Assembly: GCA_020073565.1 (NCBI GenBank)
Contig: JAIQEY010000015.1
Coordinates: forward strand, 1-64,000
Direction of reading: 5' to 3'
DNA length: 64,000 bases
Source: Terriglobia bacterium
GTDB lineage: Bacteria > Acidobacteriota > Terriglobia > Terriglobales > Acidobacteriaceae
Shown here: in pieces, positions 41,301 to 50,632 of the stretch
How positions within the stretch are numbered: the stretch's first letter is position 1
Layout of the letters: each line of letters starts with the position of its first letter
The notes under the pieces: model-generated
Databases searched by the model: none
What the model was told of the DNA's origin: nothing
Seen by the model: only the letters and a program-made list of their open reading frames with translations
Translations under genes and position numbers: made by a program

Positions 41301-41503
41301 CAGCCAACTCCCGCGTTCTTGGAATCGTTGGCTACGGTGACGGCCAGGTTCTTGGTTTGACCATTGTCCAGGGACGCACTTGCGCCCTGCGTGATGGTGA
41401 CGGCAACCGGGTGCGACGAACTGCCGCAACCCGCCATGGTGACGACCAGAACAGCAATCACAAGAAGACAAAAAGCACTATGACAATACCGCAAGCTAGG
41501 CAT
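38366..41503 (-). CDS. large lipoprotein with putative Ig (He_PIG) repeats
   Basis: The start at ATG 41503 is behind GAGGAG and gives MPSLRYCHSAFC... with a lipobox in VVTMAGCGSSS. The product has 1,045 residues. Residues about 110-530 consist of tandem putative-Ig repeats, each with the He_PIG signature: PLAWSVSAGALPSGLTLSQS, FSWSATGALPTGMTLSAG, PYSWSVSAGTLPAGLSLGSS, PYAWSLSAGTLPAGLNLGSS. After a linker, a C-terminal beta-rich region (QYAFSFAGYNSTGFAAVVGSF, GKYVFGITGEDHSG) follows. This is a common acidobacterial surface protein type. Function is likely adhesion or structure; no enzyme motif. Confidence 0.85.
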   Translation of the reverse strand: MPSLRYCHSAFCLLVIAVLVVTMAGCGSSSHPVAVTITQGASASLDNGQTKNLAVTVANDSKNAGVGWTLSGPGTLSGATTSAVTYNAPASGAAATATVTATSITDTGTSAAITIHISPVPTIADTPEPPAGTNGSAFTFTVPVSGGTAPLAWSVSAGALPSGLTLSQSGIISGTPNANATLSPYTCTARVQDAAGVAATYDYSFTINNPAAPVISTAAPSAGTNGAAYSAFTFVVASGGLAPFSWSATGALPTGMTLSAGGVFSGTPHEVGSFPITVSVQDHSNPQQIASQGFTIQINNPAAPTITTASLSDGTVGTAYNQTIQATAGLSPYSWSVSAGTLPAGLSLGSSTTNSVTITGTPTAAASSTFMIQITDAASQTGIQAYSVTTSNPPAPSITTASLPNGAVNTAYNQTIQATGGLAPYAWSLSAGTLPAGLNLGSSTTDSVTLSGTPTTEQSNVQFTVAVTDSLSQTGSHAYTVDIAALPIIVSITDKISTIQASATAVTLHATVQNDTQGVTWTLTANGSDCSPTCGTLGTITSNSVEYTPPTTVPSAPNNAPTITATSVTDNTKTDGDSFTVTSAVVSCTIQGNEAVLSGQYAFSFAGYNSTGFAAVVGSFTVDGTGHITAGEVDMNGAVGLHTVVSIDTSASSYSVGSDNRGCAVIATSSGSFPMRISVGALSSNVATKGRIIEWETGSTAFVASGQLLKQTTSAFSTGVTGKYVFGITGEDHSGPVAMSCVGVMTASGGSFNSGQEDCNIGGTPDNQASMTGTYTTLDASGRGTLSIVSSHGTSHIANYMVSSSKLLMLGTDDPSGSPVYSGEMRSQSGTFNNASLNGISVFYLSGIKGDGVNGNAVIGLFTGSNGSATIDMYEDGAGTTTHQAFACSYTVASNGRVTLSGADCTPGPPLYLTAARAGIMETAGDSVTIGAVEAQAAGPFSTSSISGTFFMGTNLVPSQSAEPSIGSVTMNAGTVSGTSDVSSTNYQNAGQTFTDSYSINSTGWVTITGDGTTPTALVISGNKTVKIDPAGSSNPIPMLLIMEK

Positions 41504-41920
41504 CCTATGCTCCTCAGGTTTCCTTAATTTGGGAGGTTCGCCGACGTGGTCAGAACATTGATGAAATTCGTACTCGGTGCGGGTACGACGGCCATGTCTC
41601 GCGCTGAACTGCCCACTTCCATCCTGTCTTCGAGGGGCTAGGAACGCTGTGATGTGGAGGCCTAGTTCAAACTTGTGTAACGTGATCCGACCGTTTCGGA
41701 AAGTTCTTCCAATATTGGGCGGCCGGTCTGCTCCCAAAAGTAATCCACTGCCAATGAATGGCAAGCAGCCGTGAGAGTCGAGAGGGTGCCGGCTCCACGC
41801 CGCGCGAGTTTCTGAACTTGCGACTCTGCTTTAGAATAGTGGGAGGCTTCGATTGATTAGCGGGGTTCAATCGGCAGGCGTAACGGACGCTCTGCGGTGG
41901 TTCTTTCAGGTACGGACCAC
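41504..41920. other. 417-bp intergenic stretch between lipoprotein and tRNA-Arg
   Basis: No gene recognised. The two divergent promoters (lipoprotein on minus, tRNA on plus) must lie here, but I see no convincing -35/-10 pair. Confidence 0.4.
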
Positions 41921-41997
41921 GGGCCCGTAGCTCAAGCGGATAGAGCATCGGATTTCTAATCCGAGGGTTGCAGGTTCGACTCCTGCCGGGCCTACCA
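41921..41997 (+). tRNA. tRNA-Arg (anticodon TCT)
   Basis: A full cloverleaf can be drawn: acceptor GGGCCCG pairing with CGGGCCT (G-U at the first pair), D-arm GCTC/GAGC, anticodon stem TCGGA/TCCGA with loop TTTCTAA (anticodon TCT, reading AGA), T-arm GCAGG/CCTGC with TTCGACT, discriminator A and an encoded CCA. No intron. Confidence 0.96.
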
Positions 41998-42052
41998 GAA
42001 ACCAGTAGTAAGTAGTCAGTCGCCTTAGCGATACCGTAAGTCGTGCAAGTTC

Positions 42053-42074
42053 AACCGCCCCTTTCGGGGTTGGG
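42053..42074. terminator. possible bidirectional terminator
   Basis: AACCGCCCC, loop TTTC, GGGGTT lies between the tRNA-Arg and the convergent SDR gene. The stem is GC-rich with one bulge; there is no long T-run. Confidence 0.4.
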
Positions 42075-42089
42075 GTCAAGTCTCCGTTG

Positions 42090-42932
42090 TTACGCCTTCT
42101 TGGGCTTCATCATTTCCCATTCCTTCTCGGTCAACTGACGCCCGAGCGCGGTGAATTCGCCGGCGCCTTGCAGAAATTCTCCGCCGTCCATCGTCACCAC
42201 TTCTCCGTTGATGTATCCAGAACCGTCGCTCACCAGAAACGCAGCCAGGTTCGCAAACTCCTCCACCGTGCCAAAGCGTCCCAGAGGATTGCGCTCTTTC
42301 GCCGCCTGCTCCAACTCCGGACGCGGCAGCAAACGCGAAAACGCTCCTTCGGTCCGAATCGGCCCGGGGGCAATCGCATTCATGCGAATTCCGCGATTCC
42401 CCCACTCAACCGCCAGACTGCGCATGAGTGCTTGCACGCCCGCCTTGGCCACCGCCGACGGCACCACATAGGCTGACCCCGTAGTCGTGTAAGTCGTCGT
42501 CACGCTGAGCACACTCCCGCCGCGTCCCGCTGCCAGCCACCGCCGCCCGCAAGCGAGCGTGGTGTGCAGCGACCCCATCAGGACGATGCCAATCACGGAC
42601 TGGAATGCGCCCAGCGAAAGGTCTTCGGTCCGCGCCAGAAAATTCCCGGCGGCGTTATTAACCAGCACGTCAAGCGGCCCATCGGCCCAGATGCCGGCAA
42701 TCATTTCTTCGACCGCCGCCGCATCGCGCACATCGCAGCGCCGCCAGCGGATCGGCCCGCCGGTGCGCGCGTGCAACTCCTGCTCCGTCGCCGCCAGAAC
42801 TTCCTCGCGCCGCCCGCAGATGTATACTTCCGCCCCCAGTTCGAGAAATCGCCCGGCCGCAGCTTTGCCGAGTCCAGTACCGCCGCCCGTAATCAGGATG
42901 CGTTTTCCGCGAAGCAGATCGCTTTGAAACAT
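42090..42932 (-). CDS. SDR oxidoreductase, 2,4-dienoyl-CoA reductase-like
   Basis: The 280-residue product has TGGGTGLGKAAAGRF (cofactor site), CDVRDAAAVEEM, LVNNAAGNFLARTEDLS and IRMNAIAPGPIRTEGAF, the pattern of peroxisomal-type (DECR2) 2,4-dienoyl-CoA reductases. The usual Tyr of Y-x-x-x-K is replaced: the segment reads PSAVAKAG, with the Lys kept and a Ser where Tyr is expected, which is normal for this subgroup. It would reduce 2,4-dienoyl-CoA with NADPH in unsaturated fatty acid breakdown. It is a single gene. Confidence 0.8.
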   Translation of the reverse strand: MFQSDLLRGKRILITGGGTGLGKAAAGRFLELGAEVYICGRREEVLAATEQELHARTGGPIRWRRCDVRDAAAVEEMIAGIWADGPLDVLVNNAAGNFLARTEDLSLGAFQSVIGIVLMGSLHTTLACGRRWLAAGRGGSVLSVTTTYTTTGSAYVVPSAVAKAGVQALMRSLAVEWGNRGIRMNAIAPGPIRTEGAFSRLLPRPELEQAAKERNPLGRFGTVEEFANLAAFLVSDGSGYINGEVVTMDGGEFLQGAGEFTALGRQLTEKEWEMMKPKKA

Positions 42933-42973
42933 AGGTGACCGTCCGTAAAGTGAGTTAGTCTAGTTGCCAACCC

Positions 42974-43462
42974 CTACAAAGTACCGCGATGTCCGATCTC
43001 TGGTGGGCTGCCTAGATCCATGAAGCGTAGGTCCCGCTGTTCGTCCTGGACGGAACTGAGCGCGTCCATAACCTCGCGGATGTAGTACAAGGTCCCGCCG
43101 AGCAGGCAAATCAGGGACACGACAAACACGACCACCGCGGCCAGCGCCGCGTCTTTCATGTAAAGCCCGAGTCCCAGCAGCAGGCAGGAGGAGATGGTCC
43201 CGGCCAGGGAGAGCAGCGTCAGTAGAAAACTGCGGCGGATGATCTCGGCGCGCTTTTCAATGGATGCGATCTGTGCGGTATAGGCTTCGGCTTCCTGCAA
43301 GCGCCCGCTCTTGGTCGCGTCGTATTTGGCGTGCACGAATTGTCGCAAGCGGCTAACGATCCCCATCAGCCGTACATTGATCGAAAGAATCAAGAGCGCC
43401 GTAGCCGAGACGAAAATGGCCGGGCCCAGAAAAGCCTGAAACAGCCGAGCGATCTCATTCAT
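42974..43462 (-). CDS. DUF2721 membrane protein
   Basis: From ATG 43462 the 162-residue product has three membrane helices (FLGPAIFVSATALLILSINV; LLTLLSLAGTISSCLLLGLG; AALAAVVVFVVSLICLLGG) and a central charged stretch (RLQEAEAYTAQIASIEKRAEIIRR), the DUF2721 layout. Function is unknown. The 41 bp between it and the SDR gene on the same strand allow co-transcription. Confidence 0.8.
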   Translation of the reverse strand: MNEIARLFQAFLGPAIFVSATALLILSINVRLMGIVSRLRQFVHAKYDATKSGRLQEAEAYTAQIASIEKRAEIIRRSFLLTLLSLAGTISSCLLLGLGLYMKDAALAAVVVFVVSLICLLGGTLYYIREVMDALSSVQDEQRDLRFMDLGSPPEIGHRGTL

Positions 43463-44129
43463 GGCAAGTCTTCCCGACCTCAATGAGCAGGATACAGCCT
43501 GGCGGGGCCGCAACGAAATCGAGTAGCGCTGCCGCGGACATCGGATTGACAGCGCCCAGCCTTGAGCGAACCATGGCTGCTGTGGACAGGCGGGTCGCGA
43601 CGCTGCTGCAGACGGCGGTCTTCACGGTCCTGGTGCCGGGAAAGTTTGGGGAGAGTACGATCGCTATCGCGGCGCTCCGAAAATCAGGTTTTAGGGCCTC
43701 GGCTTTGAGATCACAGCGGTGCGTATCTGCCGTCACATTCAAGTTTCCGCCGCAAGATCAACAATGTATTGCTCTCAGTGGTAGAAACCTAAGGCCACCG
43801 CCACGACAGGTATCTCGGTTGGCAGGCGCTTAGTTTGGGGGAACGAAGCGGACGGTGGAACACCTTTGCCAACAGAGGGACTGTTGGGAGCGACCGAACA
43901 AAAGGGCAAGGGGGACGCAGGGAGGCACTAGCAGAAGACGGCGCGCAGCAAGGTAGCGAAAGACCTGAATGCCCCCGTTTATGCGACGCGTCTGCTCGTG
44001 GTGCGTTCCCCATTTACCCGAGGATGTAGCCTCGGCGCGCGAAGCGCCACACCCCCCACATCGACAAACCCGTCTTCTTTGTAACCGCAGGTGAATGATT
44101 CGTTTTCTTGTGCTTCTATCCTGCCGTCT
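43463..44129. other. 667-bp stretch with only ambiguous frames
   Basis: Two overlapping frames on opposite strands (43483-43833 plus, 43455-43742 minus) have similar lengths, no ribosome binding site and no recognisable family. The part 43835-44090 has no frame of interest. I annotate no gene here. Confidence 0.4.
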
Positions 44130-45290
44130 CTAGGGCGCGGGCTTGGTCAGCCGGAAGGACTTCACCACAATTTGATTGGGCTGCATGCCGACCGGGATGA
44201 TGGTCAGCAGCGAATATTCCGAAGGCTCAAATTTCTTCTTCGGGATACGTTTCTGGATGACGGCGAGGTCTCCGGACCCGGAGTCGAGGACGAGCAGATA
44301 GTTCTGGTTCTGCGAGAGGGCGAGCGCATCGGGATGGGTCCCAACCGGCAGATACGCGATAACCTTGCCGAGGTCGATGTCGTAAACCGCGATATTGTTG
44401 GATCCGAAGTTGGAAATGTAGAGGCGCGAGTTATCGAGCGAAATGACGCCGCGGGTGGGTTGGCTCCCGACCACATAGCTGCCCAGCACTTCATTGGGCG
44501 TGGTCTCGATGATGGAGATACTGCCGGCGTCGAAGTTAAAAGCCACCAGCTCCCCGCCATCGGGTTTCAAGGCAAGACTCACCGGAGATTTTCCCGTATC
44601 GAGAAGCGCAAGCAGTTTGTCGGTCTTCAGATCGATGCTGGCGACTTGCCCTGATCCGGAGCAGGAAATGAACGCCTTCGACGAATCGGGAAGGATGGCG
44701 ATGTCTTCGGGATTGATGCAGACGCTGATGGCAGCGCGGACAGCCAGGCGCGCGGTGTCAATCAGCGAGACGGTGCTGTCGGCGCGGTTGGCGACGACGA
44801 CGGTTGTGCCATCGGGCGAAAAGCGCGCCAGACCGGGGTTTCCGCCCACACGAAGCGTGGCAACGACGGTGCGATGATCAAGATCGAGGACGGAGACATT
44901 CGCGGAACCGGAGTTGGCCACGTAGGCGCGGCGGCCGTCGGGGGAAACGTCGATGAAGTAAGGACGGCCGTGCACGCCGATGGTGGCGACGACCTTGTTC
45001 TGCTCGGCGTCGATCACGCTAACGTTCGAGGAGCCGGTGTTGACGACGTAGATCTCATTCTTCTTCGGATTGGCATCGATTCCAGTAGGCTCGACGCCGA
45101 CTGGCAGCGTGCGCACGGGGCGGAACGTGAGCAGGTCGATGACGGAGACGGTGTTGCTCTTGCCATTGGTGACGTAAGCGTACTCGCGGTAGAGCGGACC
45201 GTAGGGGGGCAGAGTGCGCTCGTGGAAGTAGTACCATCCGGCCGCAGCCAGGAGCGGAAGCACGACTGCGAGTAGAAGGAATTTTCTCAA
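44130..45290 (-). CDS. YVTN beta-propeller protein (YncE-like)
   Basis: The 386-residue product begins with an N-terminal membrane or signal segment (FLLLAVVLPLLAAAGWYYF). Seven propeller blades of YVTN type follow: REYAYVTNGKSNTVSVIDL, NEIYVVNTGSSNVSVIDAEQ, RRAYVANSGSANVSVLDLDH, TTVVVANRADSTVSLIDT and so on. Such proteins bind partners or metals outside the cytoplasm. No enzyme site is evident. A single gene on the minus strand. Confidence 0.88.
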   Translation of the reverse strand: MRKFLLLAVVLPLLAAAGWYYFHERTLPPYGPLYREYAYVTNGKSNTVSVIDLLTFRPVRTLPVGVEPTGIDANPKKNEIYVVNTGSSNVSVIDAEQNKVVATIGVHGRPYFIDVSPDGRRAYVANSGSANVSVLDLDHRTVVATLRVGGNPGLARFSPDGTTVVVANRADSTVSLIDTARLAVRAAISVCINPEDIAILPDSSKAFISCSGSGQVASIDLKTDKLLALLDTGKSPVSLALKPDGGELVAFNFDAGSISIIETTPNEVLGSYVVGSQPTRGVISLDNSRLYISNFGSNNIAVYDIDLGKVIAYLPVGTHPDALALSQNQNYLLVLDSGSGDLAVIQKRIPKKKFEPSEYSLLTIIPVGMQPNQIVVKSFRLTKPAP

Positions 45291-45342
45291 GGACGCATTG
45301 GCCTCGCTGAAGGCAAGAGATTATCAGAGATGACGATTATCC

Positions 45343-45758
45343 CTAGGGTTTGACTGGGAGTTCGATGTTAATCCGAACTGCGACAGCCTTGCCGTCTAGG
45401 GTCGCTGTCGGAATTTCCATTTTTTCACAGCTTCTATCGCTGGCTGATCCACGTTTGGTGCCAGGGGCCGCGCTACCTTGATGTCGCGCGGTACGCCATC
45501 ACTGCCCACCACAATGAAGAGAACAACCTTCTCATCCTTAAAACGTTGGCTCGCTTCCCTCGGATATTCTGGGTCGGGAGAGTAAGTGACTCTTGGTGGT
45601 TTGATTTTGCCATCTTTACGACTGTATATGCGCTCGGCCGAAGCCTCATTTGAAGGGGTTGCGGTGCTAGTCGGTGAGTTTGGTATCGATTGAGTCTGGG
45701 TCTGGGCAATAGCCATTCCGAACATAAGTGCCAGGCGGAGCAAGACAACTGTGCGCAT
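45343..45758 (-). pseudogene. TonB C-terminal domain protein, frameshifted
   Basis: The first frame (45396-45758) gives a signal peptide, a linker and the start of a TonB C-terminal domain (PRVTYSPDPEYPREASQ, KVVLFIVVGSDGVPRDIKV, PAIEAVKKWKF), then ends with RQRP and a stop. In another frame the sequence continues at once as PTATLDGKAVAVRINIELP-VKP to a stop at 45343, the expected last strand of the domain (WKF-x-PA-x-x-DGKPV-x-V-x-x-x-x-V). One extra C after the TTC of KWKF, at about 45414, would restore it. This is a recent frameshift, or a sequencing error. Confidence 0.75.
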
Positions 45759-45787
45759 TGTGTGTTCCCCCTAGTCCAGAGATATAA

Positions 45788-46843
45788 CTATTTGGTTGTC
45801 GCAGCGATTGGTTCATGCGCGCGCTCGATGGTCCTTCCCAGCACAGCCGCGATTTGCTTCACTTGAGCCATGAGGGCGTCGAACTGGTCGGGATAGAGCG
45901 ACTGCATGCCGTCGGAGAGCGCGTGGTCGGGATCGTGGTGGACTTCGACGATCAGGCCATCAGCTCCGACCGCGACCGCGGCGCGGGAGAGCGGCGTCAC
46001 CTTGTTGCGTTTGCCGGTACCATGGCTGGGATCCACGACGATCGGCAGATGGCTGAGCCGTTGCACGGCAGGCACCACGCTGAGGTCGAGCGTGTTGCGA
46101 GTGTGGTCGGCGAACGTGCGTACGCCGCGCTCGCACAGCACCACGTTGTAGTTGCCTTCGCTCATGACGTATTCGGCGGCCATCAGAAACTCTTCGAGAG
46201 TGGCCGAGATGCCGCGCTTCAGCAGCACGGGCCTGCGGGCGCGTCCGGCGCGCTTGAGCAGCGAGAAATTTTGCATGTTGCGCGCCCCGATTTGGATGAC
46301 GTCGGCATACTTGTCGACCAGGTCAAGCGATTCGTAGTCGACCGCCTCGGTGACGATCAGCAGGCCAACGCGGTCGCGGACTTCGGCCATGATCTGAAGT
46401 CCTTCTTCGCCGAGCCCCTGGAAAGAATAGGGAGAGGTGCGCGGTTTATACGCACCTCCGCGGAAGAATTGGGCCCCCGCGCGGGCGACGCGTTCGGCGA
46501 CGGTGAAGGCCTGGTTGCGGTTCTCGATGGCGCAAGGACCGGCAATGATGGCAAGGTCCGCACCGCCGATGGTGACGGGTGAGCCGGGAAACTTGATTAC
46601 CGTGTTGTCGGGCTTCGTGTCACGGCTGACCAGCTTGTAAGGCTTCGAAACCTGGATGACTTCCTGCACACCCGGCATTTCCTCGAGCGCACCGGGGTCC
46701 ACTTCCCCTTTATTGCCAGTAATGCCGATAGCAGTGCGTTGCGCGCCGGGCATGGAGTGGGCGCGATATCCGAGCGATTCGATCTTCTGGCAGACCGCGC
46801 GGACCTGGTCTTCGGTGGCCTGCGCCTGCATGACGACGAGCAT
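45788..46843 (-). CDS. aroF: 3-deoxy-7-phosphoheptulonate synthase (AroF, Bacillus-type)
   Basis: From ATG 46843 the 351-residue product has an N-terminal ferredoxin-like regulatory domain ([20 protein letters not shown] ... about 1-70), typical of the I-beta class, then the TIM barrel: [61 protein letters not shown] and [15 protein letters not shown]. It condenses phosphoenolpyruvate and erythrose-4-phosphate to DAHP, the first step of aromatic amino acid synthesis. A single gene without other aro genes nearby. Confidence 0.94.
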   Translation of the reverse strand: MLVVMQAQATEDQVRAVCQKIESLGYRAHSMPGAQRTAIGITGNKGEVDPGALEEMPGVQEVIQVSKPYKLVSRDTKPDNTVIKFPGSPVTIGGADLAIIAGPCAIENRNQAFTVAERVARAGAQFFRGGAYKPRTSPYSFQGLGEEGLQIMAEVRDRVGLLIVTEAVDYESLDLVDKYADVIQIGARNMQNFSLLKRAGRARRPVLLKRGISATLEEFLMAAEYVMSEGNYNVVLCERGVRTFADHTRNTLDLSVVPAVQRLSHLPIVVDPSHGTGKRNKVTPLSRAAVAVGADGLIVEVHHDPDHALSDGMQSLYPDQFDALMAQVKQIAAVLGRTIERAHEPIAATTK

Positions 46844-46987
46844 GTGGGGACCTCGAAGTCTTAAGTGTAGCGTCCGTTGTGGAACGGGGCAAACGGTAGA
46901 CAAAAGGGGCCGCGGGTATGAAAAGCAGATCTTATCGATGCCTGACGTCTCAGGACACGCCGGACTGTGGGCGGATTGCTTGACCCA

Positions 46988-49900
46988 TTACTTCACAGAC
47001 TGGACGTTGTTCGGAGTCGAGAGGACCGCCTCGCATCCTGAGACACTCGAACATGTCAGAATCGTACGGCGCACGAGGCGCGCCGAACTGCCTTCGGGGA
47101 AGGAAACCTGGAAATTAGCCTCCGATAGCATCTGGCCAGCGGACTTGAGTTCTTCTGACCCGCTGATAAACCTCACACCCTCGACCTTCGGACCCGGGCT
47201 GAAAAGCAGAAAGAACTCCGCCGACGCCGACCCGGGAGCAAGGCGTTTGAGCTTGACGCTGCGCAACTCGCTCAATTCACTGACCTCCGGATCACCCCGA
47301 AGCAAGTCGGGCACCGGAGGTTCCTTCGTGCCCGTCAAGTGTTCTAGACGATGGCGGGTTTCGTCCCATGAGCCCCCATGCGACTCGGGCGTGGACAGGG
47401 CCAGGCGATACATGTGGATGGCTTTCTCGGCCTTCTTTTGTTGCTCGTAGACTTGTCCGAGATGATCGGCCTCCACCCCCCCTTGCGACAGCAACCACGC
47501 TGCGTGGAGGTAGCTTTCCGCCAGATCGAGATGGCCGAGACGAAAATGAACCCATCCCAGGGTGTCCCAGGACATGCCAATCTTCTGGGTGCATTCAAGG
47601 TCTTTTGGAAGGAGATTGGAGAGGTTTGCTTCATGCGATTCCCTTTCCTGCGCATCGACCGCGCGTTGTGCATATTCCAAAGCTTTAGCGAGGCTAACGT
47701 TGGCGTCGGCAAGTTCGTAGCCGACGTCGTTCCAGATCTCTGGGCCCGGTCGGGCTTCGACAACTTTCTCCAGAGTGGCCGTACCTTTCTCGACTCGCCC
47801 AGCCTTTAAGTACGCTATACCGAGCCGCATTTGGGCTCCGAGGTTATCGGGCGTCAAAGCCGCCGCCTGCTCCAGCTCCGGAACCGCCTCCTGATACTTG
47901 TGCTGCGCTAGGTACGCAATGCCTAGGTTGTCATGTGTGTACTTGTCCTGTGGGTTGATCTCAATTTGCTTCCTGAACCACTTTATGGCCTCGTCGTATT
48001 TGCGCTGCCGCAGGTAAACTCGTCCCAAATTGTTAGAGGCGTACGGATGGTGAGGGTCGATCTCAATCTGTTTCTGGTACGCCCCGACCGCAAGATCGTC
48101 TTGCATAGCGCCGAAGTAAGCCAGCCCAAGATCATTCCAGGCCCATTTGTGCTTGGGATCCTCCTCAACTGCACGCTTCAGGAGATCGATCGCCAAGCTG
48201 TAGTTTCCGGCTTTTATAGCGTCATTACCCTTCGCGCCGAGGTCCTCAGCGCTGATGAACGATGTCTGCACATATCGGTTCACATCGTTCTGCATGTTCT
48301 TTAGGAAGTTCCTGTAGTCATCAAACTCAGCGACCCTAACTTCGTGCAGCCTAATCAGCAACCGGCGTTTCGCAATGAGCGCACCCTGATCCTGGGAATA
48401 GGATGCGTGGTATTCGGCGAAGTCGTACTTCAGATCCACATTTGAGGGCACTTGCGGTTTGTAACCATGGGGAAGCTCCACTTTGGAATCTGATACTGTC
48501 TCCAGCGGAGAGCCCAGCCAGACAGGATACTTGGCGTCATCTTTGATGGGCGGCATATAGAAGGGCAGTCCGGGAACCGTAAATTGTCGATCGCTCTTCC
48601 AAGTGGGATAGTCCTTGCGGTTGTAGGAATAGGAAAAGTGGAAAGTATCGGTGATCACTTCGGGTAGGCTCGCATTGACGTCGCTGACGTCCCCCGCGAA
48701 GCCTAGTTGGTAGGAAATCAGCTGCACCAAGTCCTTCCACTGGGGTTGCGGTACTCGGCGGAACGCCGCCCGCAGCATGACCTCGGCATCGCCTCGAGCC
48801 GTATCCTCAACTTTGGCTTCAAGCGTGCCGTCGTCGCTGAGCTTGCCATCGATTTTGAAGGCTTGAGTGTTGGGGAAAGGGGGATCGGCGGGCGTGGTCA
48901 CGAACTGTATCGACTTCTCTCCCGACATAACCAATGCCTGTTTGTCGCGCAGAGGTGTGACCAGATAGCCAAGGGGCGCGACCTCGGGAGTAGTGTCGAG
49001 CCAGACGGCATCTTTGCCCTGGGGGAGATAGCCAATGATGTGGTCGAATTGTCCCGGCGACGGAACCTCGGGATCGAGTTTGAAGCTGGCAGTGATGAGG
49101 GCCGGGTAGAGCGTAATCCCAGAAGCCTGGAGTAGGGAGGCCAACAGTGTGTGTTTGTCCTTGCAGTCGCCGTAGTTGTTGGTGAGGACATCATCGGCGG
49201 CGTGTGGCTGATATCGTCCGATGCCGAACGCGATTCCTATATAGCGGTACTGTGTGCTCACGAAGCTGTAGACGGCGTGCATCTTGGCGGCATCATCCGT
49301 CATGCCCTTGGTAAGTTCTGCTGCTTTGGCGCGGATGGAGGCGGTAGGTTCGATCCGGTCTTTCTGCAGATTCCAGTACCAGCGGCCCACCTCTTCCCAG
49401 CTTTGGAAGCTGCTGATTTGCACGTCGGGTGGGGGAAGTCGACCGAGCGCTGCCTCGACTACCTTCTTTTCGTCGTTTTCAGGCTCCTTGGCGCCTTGCA
49501 GCTTGGAGTAGGTCCAGGCGTAAATGCGGAAACCCGCCTCGGTGCGGACGCTCTGTGTGGCTTGCGGTCCCTTCACTTTGACCGCCCTCTCCTGGGGTAC
49601 CTTGATTTCCAAGCGCTCGGCCAGCACGATGCCCTCGTGGTGAAAACTGTACTGAAACCAGAACTGTCCTGGAATCAGTGATTTGGTACTGCGCCAGTGC
49701 GCCTCATACTCCAGAATGTCGCCGTCGCTCAATCCCTTAACCGCGACATGTTTTTCCCGGAGGTCGCTATAGAAGGGAGCATTACGTGTAATTTCCGAAT
49801 CCAGATCCTGTACGTTGTCGGGCGGCGTAACCAGGGTGCTGCCGTCGGCCTTGTGGACCCGCACATAATCGATTTCTACAATCTGGGTTGCGGACTGATA

Positions 49901-50149
49901 AGGGAAGCTCAATAGTCCCCACTGTTTCACGCCGGCGTCGGTTTGCACGCGTACGCGGCTGGTTTGCGCACGGGTAAAATTGCCGTCGTTGTCGACGGCA
50001 ATCTTGGTTGACATCTCCTCAATAACAGCGGCCTCTTGGGAGTAATCGTTCCTGGCAGGACTGGCAGGCGGTGAAGTCTGTGCGCGGCCGGCCAGTAACC
50101 CCGCCAGCAGGACAGTAAGAGAGGAAAGGACGCACCAAGGCTTGCTCAT
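46988..50149 (-). CDS. DUF3857 - transglutaminase-like - TPR protein
   Basis: From ATG 50149 the product (1,053 residues) has a signal peptide (VLSSLTVLLAGLLAGRAQ), a DUF3857 domain (about 50-230), a transglutaminase-like domain with the catalytic Cys in NYGDCKDKHTLLASLL, a beta-rich region, and from about 630 a series of TPR repeats (KHKWAWNDLGLAYFGAMQDD, HPYASNNLGRVYLRQRKYDE, KYTHDNLGIAYLAQHKYQE). It is exported to the periplasm. Proteins of this type are widespread in Acidobacteriota and Bacteroidota; the role is unknown, perhaps in envelope assembly. No partner genes nearby. Confidence 0.85.
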   Translation of the reverse strand: MSKPWCVLSSLTVLLAGLLAGRAQTSPPASPARNDYSQEAAVIEEMSTKIAVDNDGNFTRAQTSRVRVQTDAGVKQWGLLSFPYQSATQIVEIDYVRVHKADGSTLVTPPDNVQDLDSEITRNAPFYSDLREKHVAVKGLSDGDILEYEAHWRSTKSLIPGQFWFQYSFHHEGIVLAERLEIKVPQERAVKVKGPQATQSVRTEAGFRIYAWTYSKLQGAKEPENDEKKVVEAALGRLPPPDVQISSFQSWEEVGRWYWNLQKDRIEPTASIRAKAAELTKGMTDDAAKMHAVYSFVSTQYRYIGIAFGIGRYQPHAADDVLTNNYGDCKDKHTLLASLLQASGITLYPALITASFKLDPEVPSPGQFDHIIGYLPQGKDAVWLDTTPEVAPLGYLVTPLRDKQALVMSGEKSIQFVTTPADPPFPNTQAFKIDGKLSDDGTLEAKVEDTARGDAEVMLRAAFRRVPQPQWKDLVQLISYQLGFAGDVSDVNASLPEVITDTFHFSYSYNRKDYPTWKSDRQFTVPGLPFYMPPIKDDAKYPVWLGSPLETVSDSKVELPHGYKPQVPSNVDLKYDFAEYHASYSQDQGALIAKRRLLIRLHEVRVAEFDDYRNFLKNMQNDVNRYVQTSFISAEDLGAKGNDAIKAGNYSLAIDLLKRAVEEDPKHKWAWNDLGLAYFGAMQDDLAVGAYQKQIEIDPHHPYASNNLGRVYLRQRKYDEAIKWFRKQIEINPQDKYTHDNLGIAYLAQHKYQEAVPELEQAAALTPDNLGAQMRLGIAYLKAGRVEKGTATLEKVVEARPGPEIWNDVGYELADANVSLAKALEYAQRAVDAQERESHEANLSNLLPKDLECTQKIGMSWDTLGWVHFRLGHLDLAESYLHAAWLLSQGGVEADHLGQVYEQQKKAEKAIHMYRLALSTPESHGGSWDETRHRLEHLTGTKEPPVPDLLRGDPEVSELSELRSVKLKRLAPGSASAEFFLLFSPGPKVEGVRFISGSEELKSAGQMLSEANFQVSFPEGSSARLVRRTILTCSSVSGCEAVLSTPNNVQSVK

Positions 50150-50273
50150 ACCGTGCCTGCATTTATCGTTGGCGCGCGAGAAAAAAGCAAGCAAGAAAGC
50201 TCATTGGTTCCTGCGCCCGGGATTTTGTGGGCTATCGGCGTCCAGTGTTTAATTGCAGATTAGGGAGGGCCTT

Positions 50274-50561
50274 ATGTCCACTAAAGAAGCGGTTACCATC
50301 GTCAGTCGGGCCTTGGCCATCTATATGTTGTTTTGGTTCTTGAGCGACTTAACCTATCTTCCATCTCACCTATTTTCTCTCTCGCATCATGAAAACGGGT
50401 TGAGCACAGCATACTGGCGTGACTCTGAGCGCATCTCCCTGACATTTCTTCTGCTTCGGATGGTGGCGCTCTTTTTCGCCGTGCAATGGTTCTACCGCTC
50501 TGGTCCTGCCATTCAAAGGTACTTCCTGGCTCCCTCGGAAGAAGAAAAGGCGGAGGAGTAG
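50274..50561 (+). CDS. small hypothetical membrane protein
   Basis: ATG 50274 follows GGGAGGG with good spacing. The 95-residue product has two likely membrane helices (ALAIYMLFWFLSDLTYLP and LTFLLLRMVALFFAVQWFY) and a charged C-terminus (SEEEKAEE). I recognise no family. It precedes leuS by 59-71 bp on the same strand. Confidence 0.6.
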   Translation: MSTKEAVTIVSRALAIYMLFWFLSDLTYLPSHLFSLSHHENGLSTAYWRDSERISLTFLLLRMVALFFAVQWFYRSGPAIQRYFLAPSEEEKAEE

Positions 50562-50632
50562 AACGGTAATTCCTGAGCTGGTTCTGTCGCATTGTAAAAT
50601 AAAGGTTTATCTCTGCTATCGTGAATCCTTCT

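Noticed and set aside
43455..43833. Possible small genes on both strands upstream of the DUF2721 gene
   Set aside because: Opposite-strand frames of similar size, neither with a family match or ribosome binding site.
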